Source: Chrysemys picta bellii (Eukaryota; Chordata; Testudines; Emydidae). From it: 64,000 nt of DNA. Each line of letters starts with the position of its first letter. The first letter of the stretch is position 1. The notes under the pieces were generated by a model. That model saw nothing but the letters and a program-made list of their open reading frames with translations, was not told where the DNA came from and searched no databases. The position numbers and the translations under genes were made by a program. Where the stretch lies: assembly GCF_011386835.1 (NCBI RefSeq), contig NC_088798.1:2976001-3040000 (forward strand). Reading direction: 5' to 3'. Positions 31,561 through 41,849 of this stretch are shown piece by piece.

Positions 31561-33005
31561 GTCCCAGCCTGTGGCAGGCTCCACACAGCAGCTGGGTGTG
31601 CGGCAGGGTCTGTGCTGCACGCTGGGGTCTGCTTGCTTCCTTCCCCCCACATAACAGCAGGGGCAGACCCATCCCTGCTTTCACCTTCTGGAGAAGCCCG
31701 AGGCCACGGCAGCCGGCAACATGTCCTGGAGCGTGGAGCCCCTTCCCAGGCTGGGAGCTTGATCAGTTGCTGCTGTCGCCCGGGGGCACCCTCTCCCCCC
31801 ATAGGCGTGCTCTGGGCAATGCTCTTCTGCATGCAGGGCAGCAGGTACCTAGCTGCATTGCCAGGGAGCCAAGCGCTGGTGCAAGGTACCCGCCCGACAG
31901 GACCCGCGAGGCCTTGGCTTCTCCACAGGCCAGTGTACGCTTCCCATATAGTGCCCCCAGCCCATGGGACTCGGCCCTGCCGTGGGGAGAGACGGGACTT
32001 GAGCCTCCCTGGCCCATTCTGTCCTCAGTCTCGCTACCGAAACTGCTCTAGGTCTGCTTAGTGCCCGCCGCGCTGGGGCTGGTTTGGAGCGGGACCCTGG
32101 GCACCCCCACACCCTGGCTGACAACGGATCCCATCCCCTCTGTCACCAGTGACCCCGATCCGCGGGGAACCTGCGGCTCTACTCGTCGGCCGAGCGCAAA
32201 GGCACCAGTGACAGAAAGGATCAGGGACTTCAGCTGACCCGGCTCCAGCCCCGTCCCAGACCGGGGCTGACTGCTCCGGCCAGTCCTTTCCAGCCGATTT
32301 CTCCTTTGCCCCACAGAGATACAAGCAGCAGCTACCCTGAGCCGTCTTGTACCGGAAAATCAACCCCAGGGCAGAGAGACCCCTCGCTGCCACCCACCCC
32401 GGCCCCACTCCTCGGTGGGACCCTCTCCCCCTGCTCAACATCACACGTATCCCGGGGCCGAGCCACTGCCACAGGACCTAGCCCCCATGCCCACTTGATG
32501 AAGGGGTCAGCCCCGGCTCCGCAGACTGATGGGAATCCCCAGGGCCGGCTGACGGAAGAGCTGGACGTGGCCCGAGGCCCTGTGGTAAGGGCTGTGCCAT
32601 TGCCCTGCTGGGAACCAGGAGCGAAAGCCATCGGCACATGCCGGCCTTAGGGAACGGCAGGCGGCAATGCCCATGGGCAGAGTGAGCTGCCTGGGGTCCC
32701 GACATGCAGCCCAGCACTGTGCCAGGGGACACGGCAGCCGCTCGACCTGCTCCAGACCCTCCAACAGCACTTACGCCCTGCACAGCCCAGGGGCAGGGCA
32801 CTACACTGGGCCCTTCTTTGCATGGAGCCCCCCCCCCCAAATCTACCCATCACTGAGCACCAGCGCGCTCAGCACAGACCGGAATATCACGCCGAGCCAC
32901 GGCCCAGAGGAGTTCAGTCTCGGAAGCACAGATCTGACCGCACAAGCTAGCCTCAGCCGTGTGATCGTCTCACAGCCAGAAGGTTCGCACGGCGTCGGCA
33001 GATAT
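31561..33005. other. Intron 2, unique sequence
   Basis: No exon, RNA gene or element recognised. Confidence 0.45.
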
Positions 33006-33009
33006 CACT

Positions 33010-33240
33010 CGGTTATCGGCAGCGCTTGGCACTACCCTCTGCCCATTCAAAGCACTGGGCAGATGTCACCTGACGCCACCTTGCAGCGCGCTACCAAGCA
33101 GGTAAAGGTTATCATCTGCATTTCACAGATGGGGAAACCGAGGCACAGAACGGCCGCTGGAAGTGCCCAAAGACCAGTGGGTAAGTCAGAATTGGACCCT
33201 GCCTCCTGAACCCACGACCGTTCCTCTAACCCACACAGCC
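33010..33240 (-). repeat. MIR/CORE-SINE-like fragment, reverse orientation
   Basis: The plus strand shows the reverse MIR order: 'gtaaaggttatcatctgcat', 'ttcacagatggggaaaccga', 'ggcacagaac', then 'agtgggtaagtcagaattgg'. The homology is strongest at the conserved 'cctcagtttccccatctg' part. Confidence 0.7.
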
Positions 33241-34135
33241 CATCGCACGCCCGAAACACTCGCAAAGCCACCACCATTGCTCAGCCCGCCAAACACCACC
33301 CAGGCAGCACAAAGCGGCCTCTCGGGCGAACACGAGTCAGCACAGAGCAGCCCTGAGCCAGACAGCACGGCACCCAGGCCAGCCCCTGACACATCCTCTG
33401 GCATACAGAGAATCTCAGAACCACCACAATCCTGGGCTTCTATGTCACCTGAAACTCCCGCCACGCTTTGAGATCTCACATGGAGCAGATAGCCAGCCGT
33501 CCCAGCACACCTTGATTCAAAGCACTCCTCCCCACACATCTCTCCCCCCCCATGCCACACTGTTCCCATCCCCCCCTTTGAGACTCACAGCCCAGCTCTC
33601 ATCTCCCTCAGGAACACATCTGAGATCCTGGTTCCTTGCCCCGTTCAACCGACACCAGTCTTGAAAGCTACCGAACCCAAGCAACCAAAATCCCCCATGG
33701 TACAGCCTTGCTTTGCATGCGGATAAAAGCGGGGGGGGGGGGGGGGAGGAGATAAGACCTCGCCTCCTTTTCTTAACAGCCACTCAGACACCCCTCTTCT
33801 CTGTGTGAAACAGGTGTGTAAACTTTACTGGCATTCACGCTGGGGGGGGAGAGAGGGAGGGGGGCTCTTTTAAAGGGCTGGGCGAGTAAAGTTGCTTCTA
33901 TTGTTGAACAAAGTCCAAGAGTAGCGGAGGACCACACATGGAGCTGGGGGGCGGGGAGGGAGGAGCGCTGTAGCTCAAAGATGGCTGACACAACCGGAGG
34001 GTGTGAAAGTCCAACCTGATGTGGCCTCGGAGAAGGGCTGCGAGAAGAGGCTACGCGGGTGTCCCAGGGGCAGAGAGGCCAGAAAGGAAAGTCCTCCCGG
34101 AGCACGAGAAGGAAACCTCGGCGCGCCCGGCAGCC
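33241..34135. other. Intron 2, unique sequence with a G-run
   Basis: No exon recognised. It contains a run of about 16 G near 33731 and a G-rich tract near 33842. Confidence 0.45.
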
Positions 34136-34139
34136 GCGG

Positions 34140-34470
34140 GGAGAGCGTAGAATTCCAGGCTGAACTTATTAATAACAAAGGAATCATTTTTATCAAACGT
34201 TTCCACTAGGAAATGAGACTTTGCTCTCGTCTGCCCCTTGCTTTCGGCTGTTTGTGTTCTCACTCGATTCCCTTCTCCCTCTCCCCCCGGGGGGCAGGCG
34301 CACGTGCCCCGAGCCAGCCCGTAACCGACAGCGCCGTCAAAGGTTTCATTATCTCCTCCGTCAGCACCTTCCGGATTTTCATATCAATAATGCAATATCG
34401 GAGCAGGGGCCTGGTGCGTCTCATTTGCGGAGGGAAAGAATTTAATTACACGCGCCTCCGCGGAGACACG
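34140..34470. promoter_or_regulatory. Candidate conserved non-coding element
   Basis: Low-complexity-free sequence with AT-rich cores: 'gctgaacttattaataacaa', 'aggaatcatttttatcaaac', 'tcaaaggtttcattatctcc', 'atatcaataatgcaatatcg' and 'aagaatttaattacacgcgc'. TTATCAAA, ATCAAAG (TCF/LEF-like) and TTAATTA cores are visible. No frame or repeat match. Confidence 0.4.
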
Positions 34471-35018
34471 GATGTGCATCGACAGCCATCAGGCTCCCGC
34501 ACAGAACCCCGTGCACCCGCCATGGCGTGCACGCCCAGGCACACCCCCCGGGAAAGCACTCCCACGGGTGCCCCAGAGCTACCGAAATCTTGGGGAATGC
34601 ACTACCTCATCAGTCTCCATTCACCGAGCGCCAGGAGCTGCTCTGGGAATGCCAGAGGATTCAAGGCAGCAAATACTTCCATAAGGGGCCGTGCATTGTT
34701 CTACGAATTTTTACACAGTGGGAGGGGGCGTGTGTACGGTCATATCCGGACATACATGTTTGCATGGGTTCACATGTTCATGCATGTGCAGCGTGGGGCT
34801 CTCCCTGTATGCATTTCTCCTATAGCACAGCCAAGGTGTCAAAGATGAGACGGAAGCGGAGCAGAGCGTGGATCACAGGCAGGTTCACACCTTGGGAGGG
34901 CTCCTGGAGGATCCCGTCAGAGCCGAACCCAGCTGGATTCCGGTTCAGCCGCCCAGACTCATTCGTTTCCTGCCTACAACAGCCACCATTTCCTCCTACC
35001 CCACAGGGGCACGGAGAT

Positions 35019-36052
35019 CCTGCCCCACAGCGCCCAGACAGCCCCACAGTGCCCTCTTGCCCCACCGCGCCCAGACAGCGCCCTCCCGCCCGACAGCACC
35101 CAGACAGCCCCACAGCACCCTCCCGCCCCACAGCGCCCAGACAGCCCCACAGCGCCCTCCCGCCCCACAGTGCCCAGACAACCCCACAGCGCCCTCCCGC
35201 CCCACAGCGCCCAGACAGCCCCACAGTGCCCTCTTGCCCCACAGCGCCCAGACAGCCCCACAGCGCCCAGACAGCCCCACAGCGCCCTCCCGCCCCACAG
35301 CGCCCAGACAGCCCCACAGCACCCTCCCGCCCCACAGCGCCCTCCCGCCCCACAGCGCCCAGACAGCCCCACAGTGCCCTCTTGCCCCACCGCGCCCAGA
35401 CAGCCCCACAGTGCCCTCTTGCCCCACCGCGCCCAGACAGCGCCCTCCCGCCCGACAGCACCCAGACAGCCCCACAGCGCCCTCCCGCCCCACAGTGCCC
35501 AGACAGCCCCACAGCACCCTCCCGCCCCACAGCGCCCAGACAGCCCCACAGCGCCCTCCCGCCCCACAGCGCCCAGACAGCCCCACAGTGCCCTCTTGCC
35601 CCACCGCGCCCAGACAGCGCCCTCCCGCCTGACAGCACCCAGACAGCCCCACAGCGCCCTCCCGCCCCACAGTGCCCAGACAGCCCCACAGCACCCTCCC
35701 GCCCCACAGCGCCCAGACAGCCCCACAGCGCCCTCCCGCCCCACAGTGCCCAGACAACCCCACAGCGCCCTCCCGCCCCACAGCGCCCAGACAGCCCCAA
35801 AGCGCCCAGACAGCCCCACAGTGCCCTCTTGCCCCACAGCACCGACAGCCCAGCCCCCAGAGCACCCTCCTGCCCCACAGCGCCCAGACAGCCCAGCCCC
35901 CACAGTGCCCAGACAGCCCCACAGCGCCCAGACAGCCCAGCCCCCACAGTGCCCAGACAGCCCCACAGCGCCCAGACAGCCCAGCCCCCACAGCGCCCTC
36001 CCGCCCCACAGCGCCCAGACAGCCCCCCAGCCCCCTCCCGCCCCCCAGCCCG
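35019..36052. repeat. 37-bp minisatellite abutting PTCH2 exon 2
   Basis: About 28 units built on 'cagcgcccagacagcccc' and 'acagcgccctcccgcccca'. Some units lose or gain a few bases. As 37 is 3n+1 and the unit has no stop in any frame, long Pro/Ser/Gln-rich (plus) and Gly/Trp/Cys-rich (minus) frames run through it; the minus frame joins the true exon 2 frame by accident. In the transcript sense the array is G-rich and begins within ten bases of the exon 2 splice donor. Confidence 0.95.
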
Positions 36053-36060
36053 GCTCTTAC

Positions 36061-36253
36061 CTTCCACCCAGAGCTGCTCCAGGTCGGTCTCGATGGCGGC
36101 GGCGCGGAGCCCCAGGGCCAGCGCCCCGAAGAGCAGCAGCCCGGCGAGCAGCACCTTGCCGCAGTGCCGCTGGATACGGCAGCCCAGCGCGAAGAGCAGC
36201 GCCTGGAACCGGGCCCGCAGCCACAGCGGGGCCTTGGGGCCCCCGGCCTCGCC
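36061..36253 (-). CDS. PTCH2: PTCH2 exon 2
   Basis: This 193-bp exon, the same length as vertebrate patched exon 2, encodes [20 protein letters not shown] then [40 protein letters not shown] and LWVE. It covers the N-terminal cytoplasmic helix and the first transmembrane segment ([16 protein letters not shown]) and the start of extracellular loop 1. The acceptor is CCCCCCAG|GGC (phase 0) and the donor GAAG|GTAAGAG (phase 1). The protein is a plasma-membrane Hedgehog receptor of the RND/sterol-sensing family. No stop or indel is present in this exon. Confidence 0.95.
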
Positions 36254-37462
36254 CTGGGGGGAGAGGGGCAGCGTTACCCCGGCCCGGCCCGGCGGGACCC
36301 CGCCCCATGGGGCCGGCTGCGGGGGGAGGTGACAGGTGCTCGCATCACCCCCCTCCGCCTGGGCCAAGGGACCCCGGCGCCTGGCTCCCCCCCGGGGGTG
36401 TCCTGGGGAGCAGGGCGCCCCCTGCGCGCAGCGTCCCCCACCGCTGCCTCTGCCCAGCGAGACAAGCTGCCCCCCGCCTCGCAGACCCCCGCCGGCTCGC
36501 TGCGCCCCCCCCACTCCCCCGAGGGTCCCCGCGTCCGTCCCCCCCCCGCCCGGCCGGCTCCCTGCACCCCTCGGGGCCCCGCGTCGTCCCCCCGCCCGGC
36601 TCCCTGCACCCCCCAGGGTCCCCAGGCCCCCCCTGCCCGGCCGGCTCCCTGCGCCCCCCTGCACCCCCCAGGATCCCCGCGTCCCCCCCCGCCCGGCCGG
36701 CTCCCGGCGCCCCCCCCCCCACTGTCCCCCAGGGTCCCCACCCTGCCCGGCCGGCTCCCCCCCCCCAGTTCCCCAGAGTCCCCGCGTCCCCACCCTGCCG
36801 GCTCCCCCCCCCAGTCCCCCAGGGTCCCCCACCCTGCCGGCTCCCTGCGCCCCCCTTCTGCACCCCCCAGGGTCCCCGCGTCCCCACGCATTTGCTGGGT
36901 TATCTCCCTCCCTTCTTTATGCCCCTGTCAGCTCCATCCAGCCTGACCCTTCCCCCCGGGCCATTGGCTCGGGTCAGTGATGGGGGTGCAAGGTCCCCCG
37001 GGCTCCCCCCTCTGGCTCCGCGCAGCAAGGGCTGGGGGGGACCTACTGGCCGCAGAGTGTCACACGTTCCGGGGGGGGCGGCCCCAGGGGGATGCGACCG
37101 AGGGGCGAACTTCTCCCCAGAGAGGCCCGGCGCAACTCCCCAGTTTGCCTGGCATCCCTCCCCGCTCCCCCTCCAGCAAAGCCGCATCCGGGGGCACCGG
37201 CCGCGCTCCGCGCCAACCCGGCAAGGAAAGGGGGGAGGGCGCAGCCCTGTGTCCCCCCAAACGGCCGGGAAACCGAGCTCCCGGAGCCGGCCCCCCGGCC
37301 GGGGCAACGCCAGGGCGCACGCACCTCTCCAAGCGGCTCCCTCCCCGAGCTGCCCGGGACCAGGGCGGGGCAGATTTTAGGTGCCCCCCCCCGACTTGGC
37401 CGCGGCCTCCCCGTTGCAGTGTCCCCGGGGGCTCCGTGGGACGGGCTCTGCCGCCCCCTCAC
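36254..37462 (-). other. PTCH2: PTCH2 intron 1, within the CpG island
   Basis: A 1.2-kb, extremely C-rich and CpG-rich intron. Between about 36470 and 36890 it contains degenerate repeats of 'ccggctccctgcgccccc' type on the plus strand. The donor at exon 1 is CCAAG|GTGAGG. The long frames on both strands follow from base composition. Confidence 0.85.
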
Positions 37463-37567
37463 CTTGGAGATCCGCTTCAGCGCCGAGACGGCGTGGGCGC
37501 AGCCGGCTCCCCGGCCGGGCGGAGCTGAGCTCGGAGCGCGCTCTCCAAAGCGGGGCTCCGAGGCCAT
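37463..37567 (-). CDS. PTCH2: PTCH2 exon 1 (start codon)
   Basis: It encodes the cytoplasmic N-terminus, MASEPRFGERAPSSAPPGRG then AGCAHAVSALKRISK (35 codons), and joins exon 2 in phase 0. The ATG lies in a strong Kozak context (GACCATGG). The Leu-Lys-Arg-Ile-Ser-Lys-Gly...Lys-Ala-Pro-Leu-Trp-Leu-Arg join resembles the PTCH1 N-terminus and is longer than in mammalian PTCH2, as far as I recall, so it probably keeps the ancestral patched form. The donor is AAG|GTGAGG. The start was chosen because it is the in-frame ATG with the best context upstream of exon 2 and lies in a CpG island. Confidence 0.85.
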
Positions 37568-37971
37568 GGTCCGGCTCCAGCGGGGGTCGAGCGAGGGCGG
37601 GCGGGGACGGCGGAACGGCGAGGGCGGTAATCCAGGGGGCAGCGGGCAGCATCCGAGGGCTCCGCTCTGCTCCGGGGAATCCCTTCCAACATTATGTGGC
37701 CAGCCCCGGGGCCATGCGAGCGGGCCCCGTGCGCCCTCCGGCTGGGCTGTGCACTAACGCGGCGTCTTGGAGAGCACCGGGGTGCGGCGGGGGGCACCCA
37801 CAGTGGAGCCACACGCGCGGGGAAAACCCCCTCCGAGCCGGCGGCAGCAGCCGATCGTCAACTCTCCCCCGTGCGCCTCGGATCCTGTCCCACCAACATT
37901 GGGAGCGAGCCGCAGCCTCCCTTCCAGATCATGAAGGGGGGGGGGGGTGATGGGAAAGCGCTCCGGTTCCC

Positions 37972-37976
37972 ATTGG
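37972..37976 (-). promoter_or_regulatory. CCAAT box upstream of PTCH2
   Basis: CCAAT in gene orientation (CATTGGCTAA on the plus strand), about 405 bases upstream of the start codon, at the edge of the CpG island. Confidence 0.45.
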
Positions 37977-38058
37977 CTAAGGAAGAGGCAAATTACTTTG
38001 CAAACATCTCCTATTATTAGCTGCTAAGCAACAGCTCACCAAAGTGGAGACGAGGGAA

Positions 38059-38067
38059 GACCACCCA
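38059..38067 (+). promoter_or_regulatory. GLI consensus site in the PTCH2 5' flank
   Basis: An exact GACCACCCA about 490 bases upstream of the PTCH2 start codon. Patched genes are direct GLI targets in Hedgehog negative feedback, and this 9-mer is the GLI consensus. The position makes it more credible than the intronic copy. Confidence 0.55.
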
Positions 38068-40419
38068 AGCAGCCCCCCTCGCTCCCTCCCTCCCGCAAAT
38101 CAATGAGGGAGAGACTGGAGGGAGCGGAGAAGAAAAAAACTTCACTAAACACAGGAATTCTGCTCCAGAGCCTTTCAAATGCTCCAGCCTTCCCCAGCTC
38201 CTGGCCTGCCTCTTTTATTTATTATTGCAAGCGGACATGGCCCCATTGAGACAGCTGCAAACTGTCCCTTGCAAGGAGGGGAAGGGGAAAAAACAAACAC
38301 CCCCCCCTTAAACTGGAACAGGGAGAATTTCAAAGGGGGGGGGGTTGAAAGAGCCCCTGGGCTTGGCATTGGAGTATAATTGATTTCAAAAAGAAACACT
38401 AGAAAAGTTGCAACAAACCAGGGCAAACAGAAACCCAAGCGACTCTCCCGCTCCCAACGGCCTGGGCGAGGGGGTGGCTCAGCCAAGCCACGGGCCCAGG
38501 CCCGGGGGCAAAGCTGGCTGGGTTTTTTGGGAGTTTTGCAGGCAATTGAGGGGCACAGACCCTCTGGCTCAAGGAAACTCAGCACCCCACTTGCAAGTGG
38601 TTCTGGTGGGAAAATGGACTATAGGACTCCCGGGTCCCCCTCCCCCTCACTCCCTGCTCAGGGAAAGTGGGGGGCTGCCCCCTCTACGGACGGATCCTTT
38701 GCAAAGCCTCCAGCACCCACTAGGAGAGTGAGTCCTTGTCCTCAGCCCACTGGAGTAACAGCAGTCCCTGCCCCCCCAGCCTCCCCAGCCATTAGGGTGG
38801 GAAAGCCAGAGGCTGCCCCATGCAAAGCAGAGCCCCCCCCAGTGCCAGATGTTGTGGTCAGCGCCCTCCGCAAGGCTTCAGGCAGGGAGACAGAAAGGAA
38901 GGAAGAAAAGGATGTGGGGAGGGGGGAGCCCCAAAGCGGCTTAATTACTGCGAACAAATGACTGCTTAGAGCCCTGCCTGCCCAGCTGCCGGGCTGCGTA
39001 ACGAGATGGAAGCAGCGCCCGCTGAGGACCCCCCTTGGAAATGCCCCTTTCCCCCTCGCTCAGGGGGAGGCCGCGGCCTGGGCCCTGCCGGCCCCCGGGA
39101 AGGAGCAGTTTTGAGGCCAACCTGCCATCTACTGCTAGATCAATTGGTTGCACTTCTTAAGGCGGCGCACAGAGGGCTCCCATCCATCTGACACGGCCCA
39201 GGGACTTTCAGTGTGACCCCCGCTGCCCAGCCCTCGGAGCCGAGGGGCAGGCCCCAGGCTGCAGGCGAGTCCTGCGCCGTTGTCTGGGCCCAGGACTCAG
39301 ATGGGGTCAGGCCCCAGGCCCACTGAATCAGCATCGCCTGTCTGACAGCGGCCAGCGCACACGCCGGGGCGGGGGGTTGTTAGAACCCACCCATGGGGCT
39401 CAGCTGTTCCCAGAGTGTGAACCGGTTAAACCCAAGCCCTCCCCCTCCCCTGGGGGCAGCTCCCCGCCCTGCGCCACCCCACCCCACCCTGCAGTGACTG
39501 GAGCATTTCATCACCGCCCCCCCAGTTCTGCTAGGGGAGGTTGCCAGATAGACACAATCCCCCCCCCACAGTGGTGGGGGTAGCTGCTCTGTCCCCTCGC
39601 TCCCCATTCCATACCTGGGCCCTGAGCGCTGGTGTCAGATCCCTCGTGGCCAGCAGCCCCCTCCGCCCGGCTTGCCCCAGGCCGCTTGGCCTCCACTGTC
39701 CATTAGCCAGCCAGGAAGCAGCCGGGGCATGGGGGGGTTTAGCTGGTCTGCAGCCCCTAGTTGTCCCCTTGACCTTGGCTCCACCCTGGACTGATGTGGC
39801 CGCTGCGCAAACGCTCTCCCTCGGCCATCTTGTGCGGGGCGTCTGCATGGCAGCGCGTAGATCACCCCGTGCTCCCTGACACATTCCCGGGGGCTGCTCC
39901 TGCTCTCCACGGCACCCCGTGGCCGAAAGCCCAGCTCCCCTGGTGGGCTGCATGGGATTGGGGCTGGTTTGCTCCTCTTACTGGGAATGTCAATGACCCA
40001 ACTCAAACCTCGCAAAATGCAACCCGATGCCACAATGATGGGCGCCAGTAACTAAGGCCTGAAATTCCTTCCTTCCATGTGAGAGTTCTGGGCTGGGCCA
40101 CGCAGCCTCAGAGCCACGGTCCACCTCCGCCAGACGTGGCAAACACCAGCTGCAAGAAACCCCCTTGTGGACAAATGTGGCATAACCTGCCCCCAAGAAG
40201 TTGCTTCCTAGCCCCCAGTACCTAGCAACTGGCTAATGCCCGAAGCCCGATGGGAAGCGCGGCTGCACCCCAGCCACAGAAGCGGCTCTGCCGGGCACCC
40301 TCCGGGGTCCCCGGAACAGATGGTTTCAGGCCCTGACATCACTGCGACGGGACGTGGCCAAAGGCTCGCTTGGCAAACGGGGGGCGCAAGCAACCAACAT
40401 GGCTTTGAATACGGCTAAA

Positions 40420-41120
40420 TGCAGCTGTATCCATCCAGGAACAAAGACTGACGGCCATACGTCAAGGATGGGAGTCTTTACCCTGGGAAAGAGCGACCTT
40501 GAAAAAGATTGGGGGGGGGCTGGTGGCTAATCAGCTGAGCCCCCAGGGGGACCCTGTGGCCAAGAAGGCTACTGGCATCATGGGGTGTATGACCGGGAAT
40601 CCCATGTAGGCGCAGAGAGGTTGCGTTACCTCTGCACTGGGCATTGCTGGAGCTGTGTGTATAGTTCAGGTGCCCACGAGTCCAGAAGAAGGCGGATGAA
40701 TTGGAGCGGGGTCAGAGAAGAGCCGGGAGAAGGATTAAAGGTTTAGCGACCACGTCCGACAGTGACAGGCTGAGAGCTCAGGCTCTTCAGCGTCACAAAG
40801 AGACGGTTAAGGAGTGAGCCGATTACAGTCGATAGCCCGGCATGAGGAACAAATAGCTAATCATGGGCTCTTCGGTCTAGCAGACGGAGGTATAACATGG
40901 GCCAATGGCTGGAAGTGAGAGTAATTAACCACAGGAACCATTTCCCCCGGGGCGGGTGGCGGATTCTCCATCACTGGCCATTTTTCAATCCAGACGGGCT
41001 GTTTTTTTAACAGATCTGTGCTAGAGATCATGCTGGGGGAACGGTCTCGGGCTTGTGGTATCCAGGGGGTCAGACTGGCTCAGCCCAGTGGTCCTTTCTG
41101 GCCTTGGGATCCATGAAGTC
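40420..41120 (+). repeat. CR1 LINE 3' end, old copy
   Basis: The 3' CR1 layout is followed at low identity: 'aggtgcccacgagtccagaa', 'agcggggtcagagaagagcc', 'caggctgagagctcaggctc', 'ccgattacagtcgatagccc', then 'gcagacggaggtataacatg', 'ctggaagtgag', 'ggattctccatcactggcca' and 'tcctttctggccttgggatc' near the end. No frame remains. Confidence 0.7.
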
Positions 41121-41650
41121 CCACTGCCAGTGGAAATGACTGATCTGGACGGACGAGGAGCATCCCCAGATTCTACACGGCAGCTGGTGGCCTCACAAAC
41201 TTCCAGAGACGCCGGGACTTGGAACGGGATCTCATCAGCAGCGCCTGGCTGGAAGGGGCCAGCGGAGGGGCGCATTAGAGACCTGGACTCTTTGGTGCCG
41301 GACGTCAGTTACAGTGTGGCGGCTGAGGGGAAAGGCCTCTGTGTCTCCATCTGCAGCCCCAGGACTGTGGAGAAGACACAGGAAGTGAGGCAGGGTCGGG
41401 ACTTCGATGCACACAGACATTAAGAGTTAAGAGGATGTAGAGCCCTGGCACATGGGGTCTGGGCCAGAGCTCCCCTTCTCAGCAATCTGGTAAGGAGCTT
41501 TATTAAGAAACCATCTTGGAAAGAAAAAATAATCTCAGCCCAACCTTTGTCAGGGGCCTGCTTTGCAGAGAGACAATCCCACTCCAGGATTGTCTCATCC
41601 AGAGAAAGAAGAGAGACATCCTTCCTCCTTCCTCCTTGGTTTCTGCCCCA
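41121..41650. other. Intergenic sequence, no gene recognised
   Basis: No supported exon or element in this stretch. Confidence 0.4.
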
Positions 41651-41652
41651 GG

Positions 41653-41804
41653 AAAAAGAAGAACAGGAGTACTTGTGGCACCTTAGAGACTAACAAATTT
41701 ATTAGAGCATAAGCTTTCGGATGTGGGCTGTAGTCCACGAAAGCTTATGCTCTAATAAATTTGTTAGTCTCTAAGGTGCCACAAGTACTCCTGTTCTTCT
41801 TTTT
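41653..41804. repeat. Perfect 67-bp inverted repeat (fold-back element)
   Basis: The arm 41653-41719 and the arm 41738-41804 are exact reverse complements separated by 18 bases. The arm contains 'aacaggagtacttgtggcac', 'cttagagactaacaaattta' and 'gagcataagctttcg'. The right arm continues into 'gcggatacagactaacacgg' and 'ctgttactctgaaac', an end sequence abundant in turtle and crocodile genomes. The left arm is therefore an inverted partial copy. The element family is not certain; Penelope-like or a non-autonomous relative is possible. Confidence 0.9.
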
Positions 41805-41849
41805 GCGGATACAGACTAACACGGCTGTTACTCTGAAACCTGCCCCAGG

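Larger units (their letters stand above)
3983..36060 (-). other. PTCH2: PTCH2 intron 2, about 32 kb
   Basis: The boundaries are set by the exon 2 donor (GAAG|GTAAGAG, minus strand) and the exon 3 acceptor (CTCCCCAG|CC). The intron interrupts a glycine or alanine codon in phase 1. Its length comes from minisatellites, a nest of two LTR elements, CR1 and SINE copies and much unique GC-rich sequence. I found no host exon inside it. Mammalian PTCH2 genes are compact (whole gene roughly 15-20 kb, from memory), so this intron is strongly expanded. Confidence 0.88.
36050..37900. promoter_or_regulatory. PTCH2: CpG island over the PTCH2 5' end
   Basis: Dense CpG and GC boxes span exon 2, intron 1, exon 1 and the 5' flank, typical of a TATA-less vertebrate developmental promoter. 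The transcription start is not fixed by the sequence. Edges are approximate. Confidence 0.7.
37901..40415. other. PTCH2 upstream flank, no gene recognised
   Basis: Unique sequence with falling CpG density. Open frames on both strands have no domain or splice support. I see no exon of the gene expected upstream (EIF2B3 in mammals). Confidence 0.5.

Noticed and set aside
34827..34975. A protein-like minus-strand stretch ending [20 protein letters not shown]
   Set aside because: It looked like an extra exon, but it matches no patched segment, does not fit the phase between exons 2 and 3, and has no clear splice pair.
34820..37380. Open frames of 600-730 codons, Pro/Gln/Ser-rich on plus and Gly/Trp/Cys-rich on minus
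   Set aside because: They are products of the 37-bp minisatellite and the CpG island. Only the exon 2 segment of the minus frame is real coding sequence, and splice sites cut it out of the rest.
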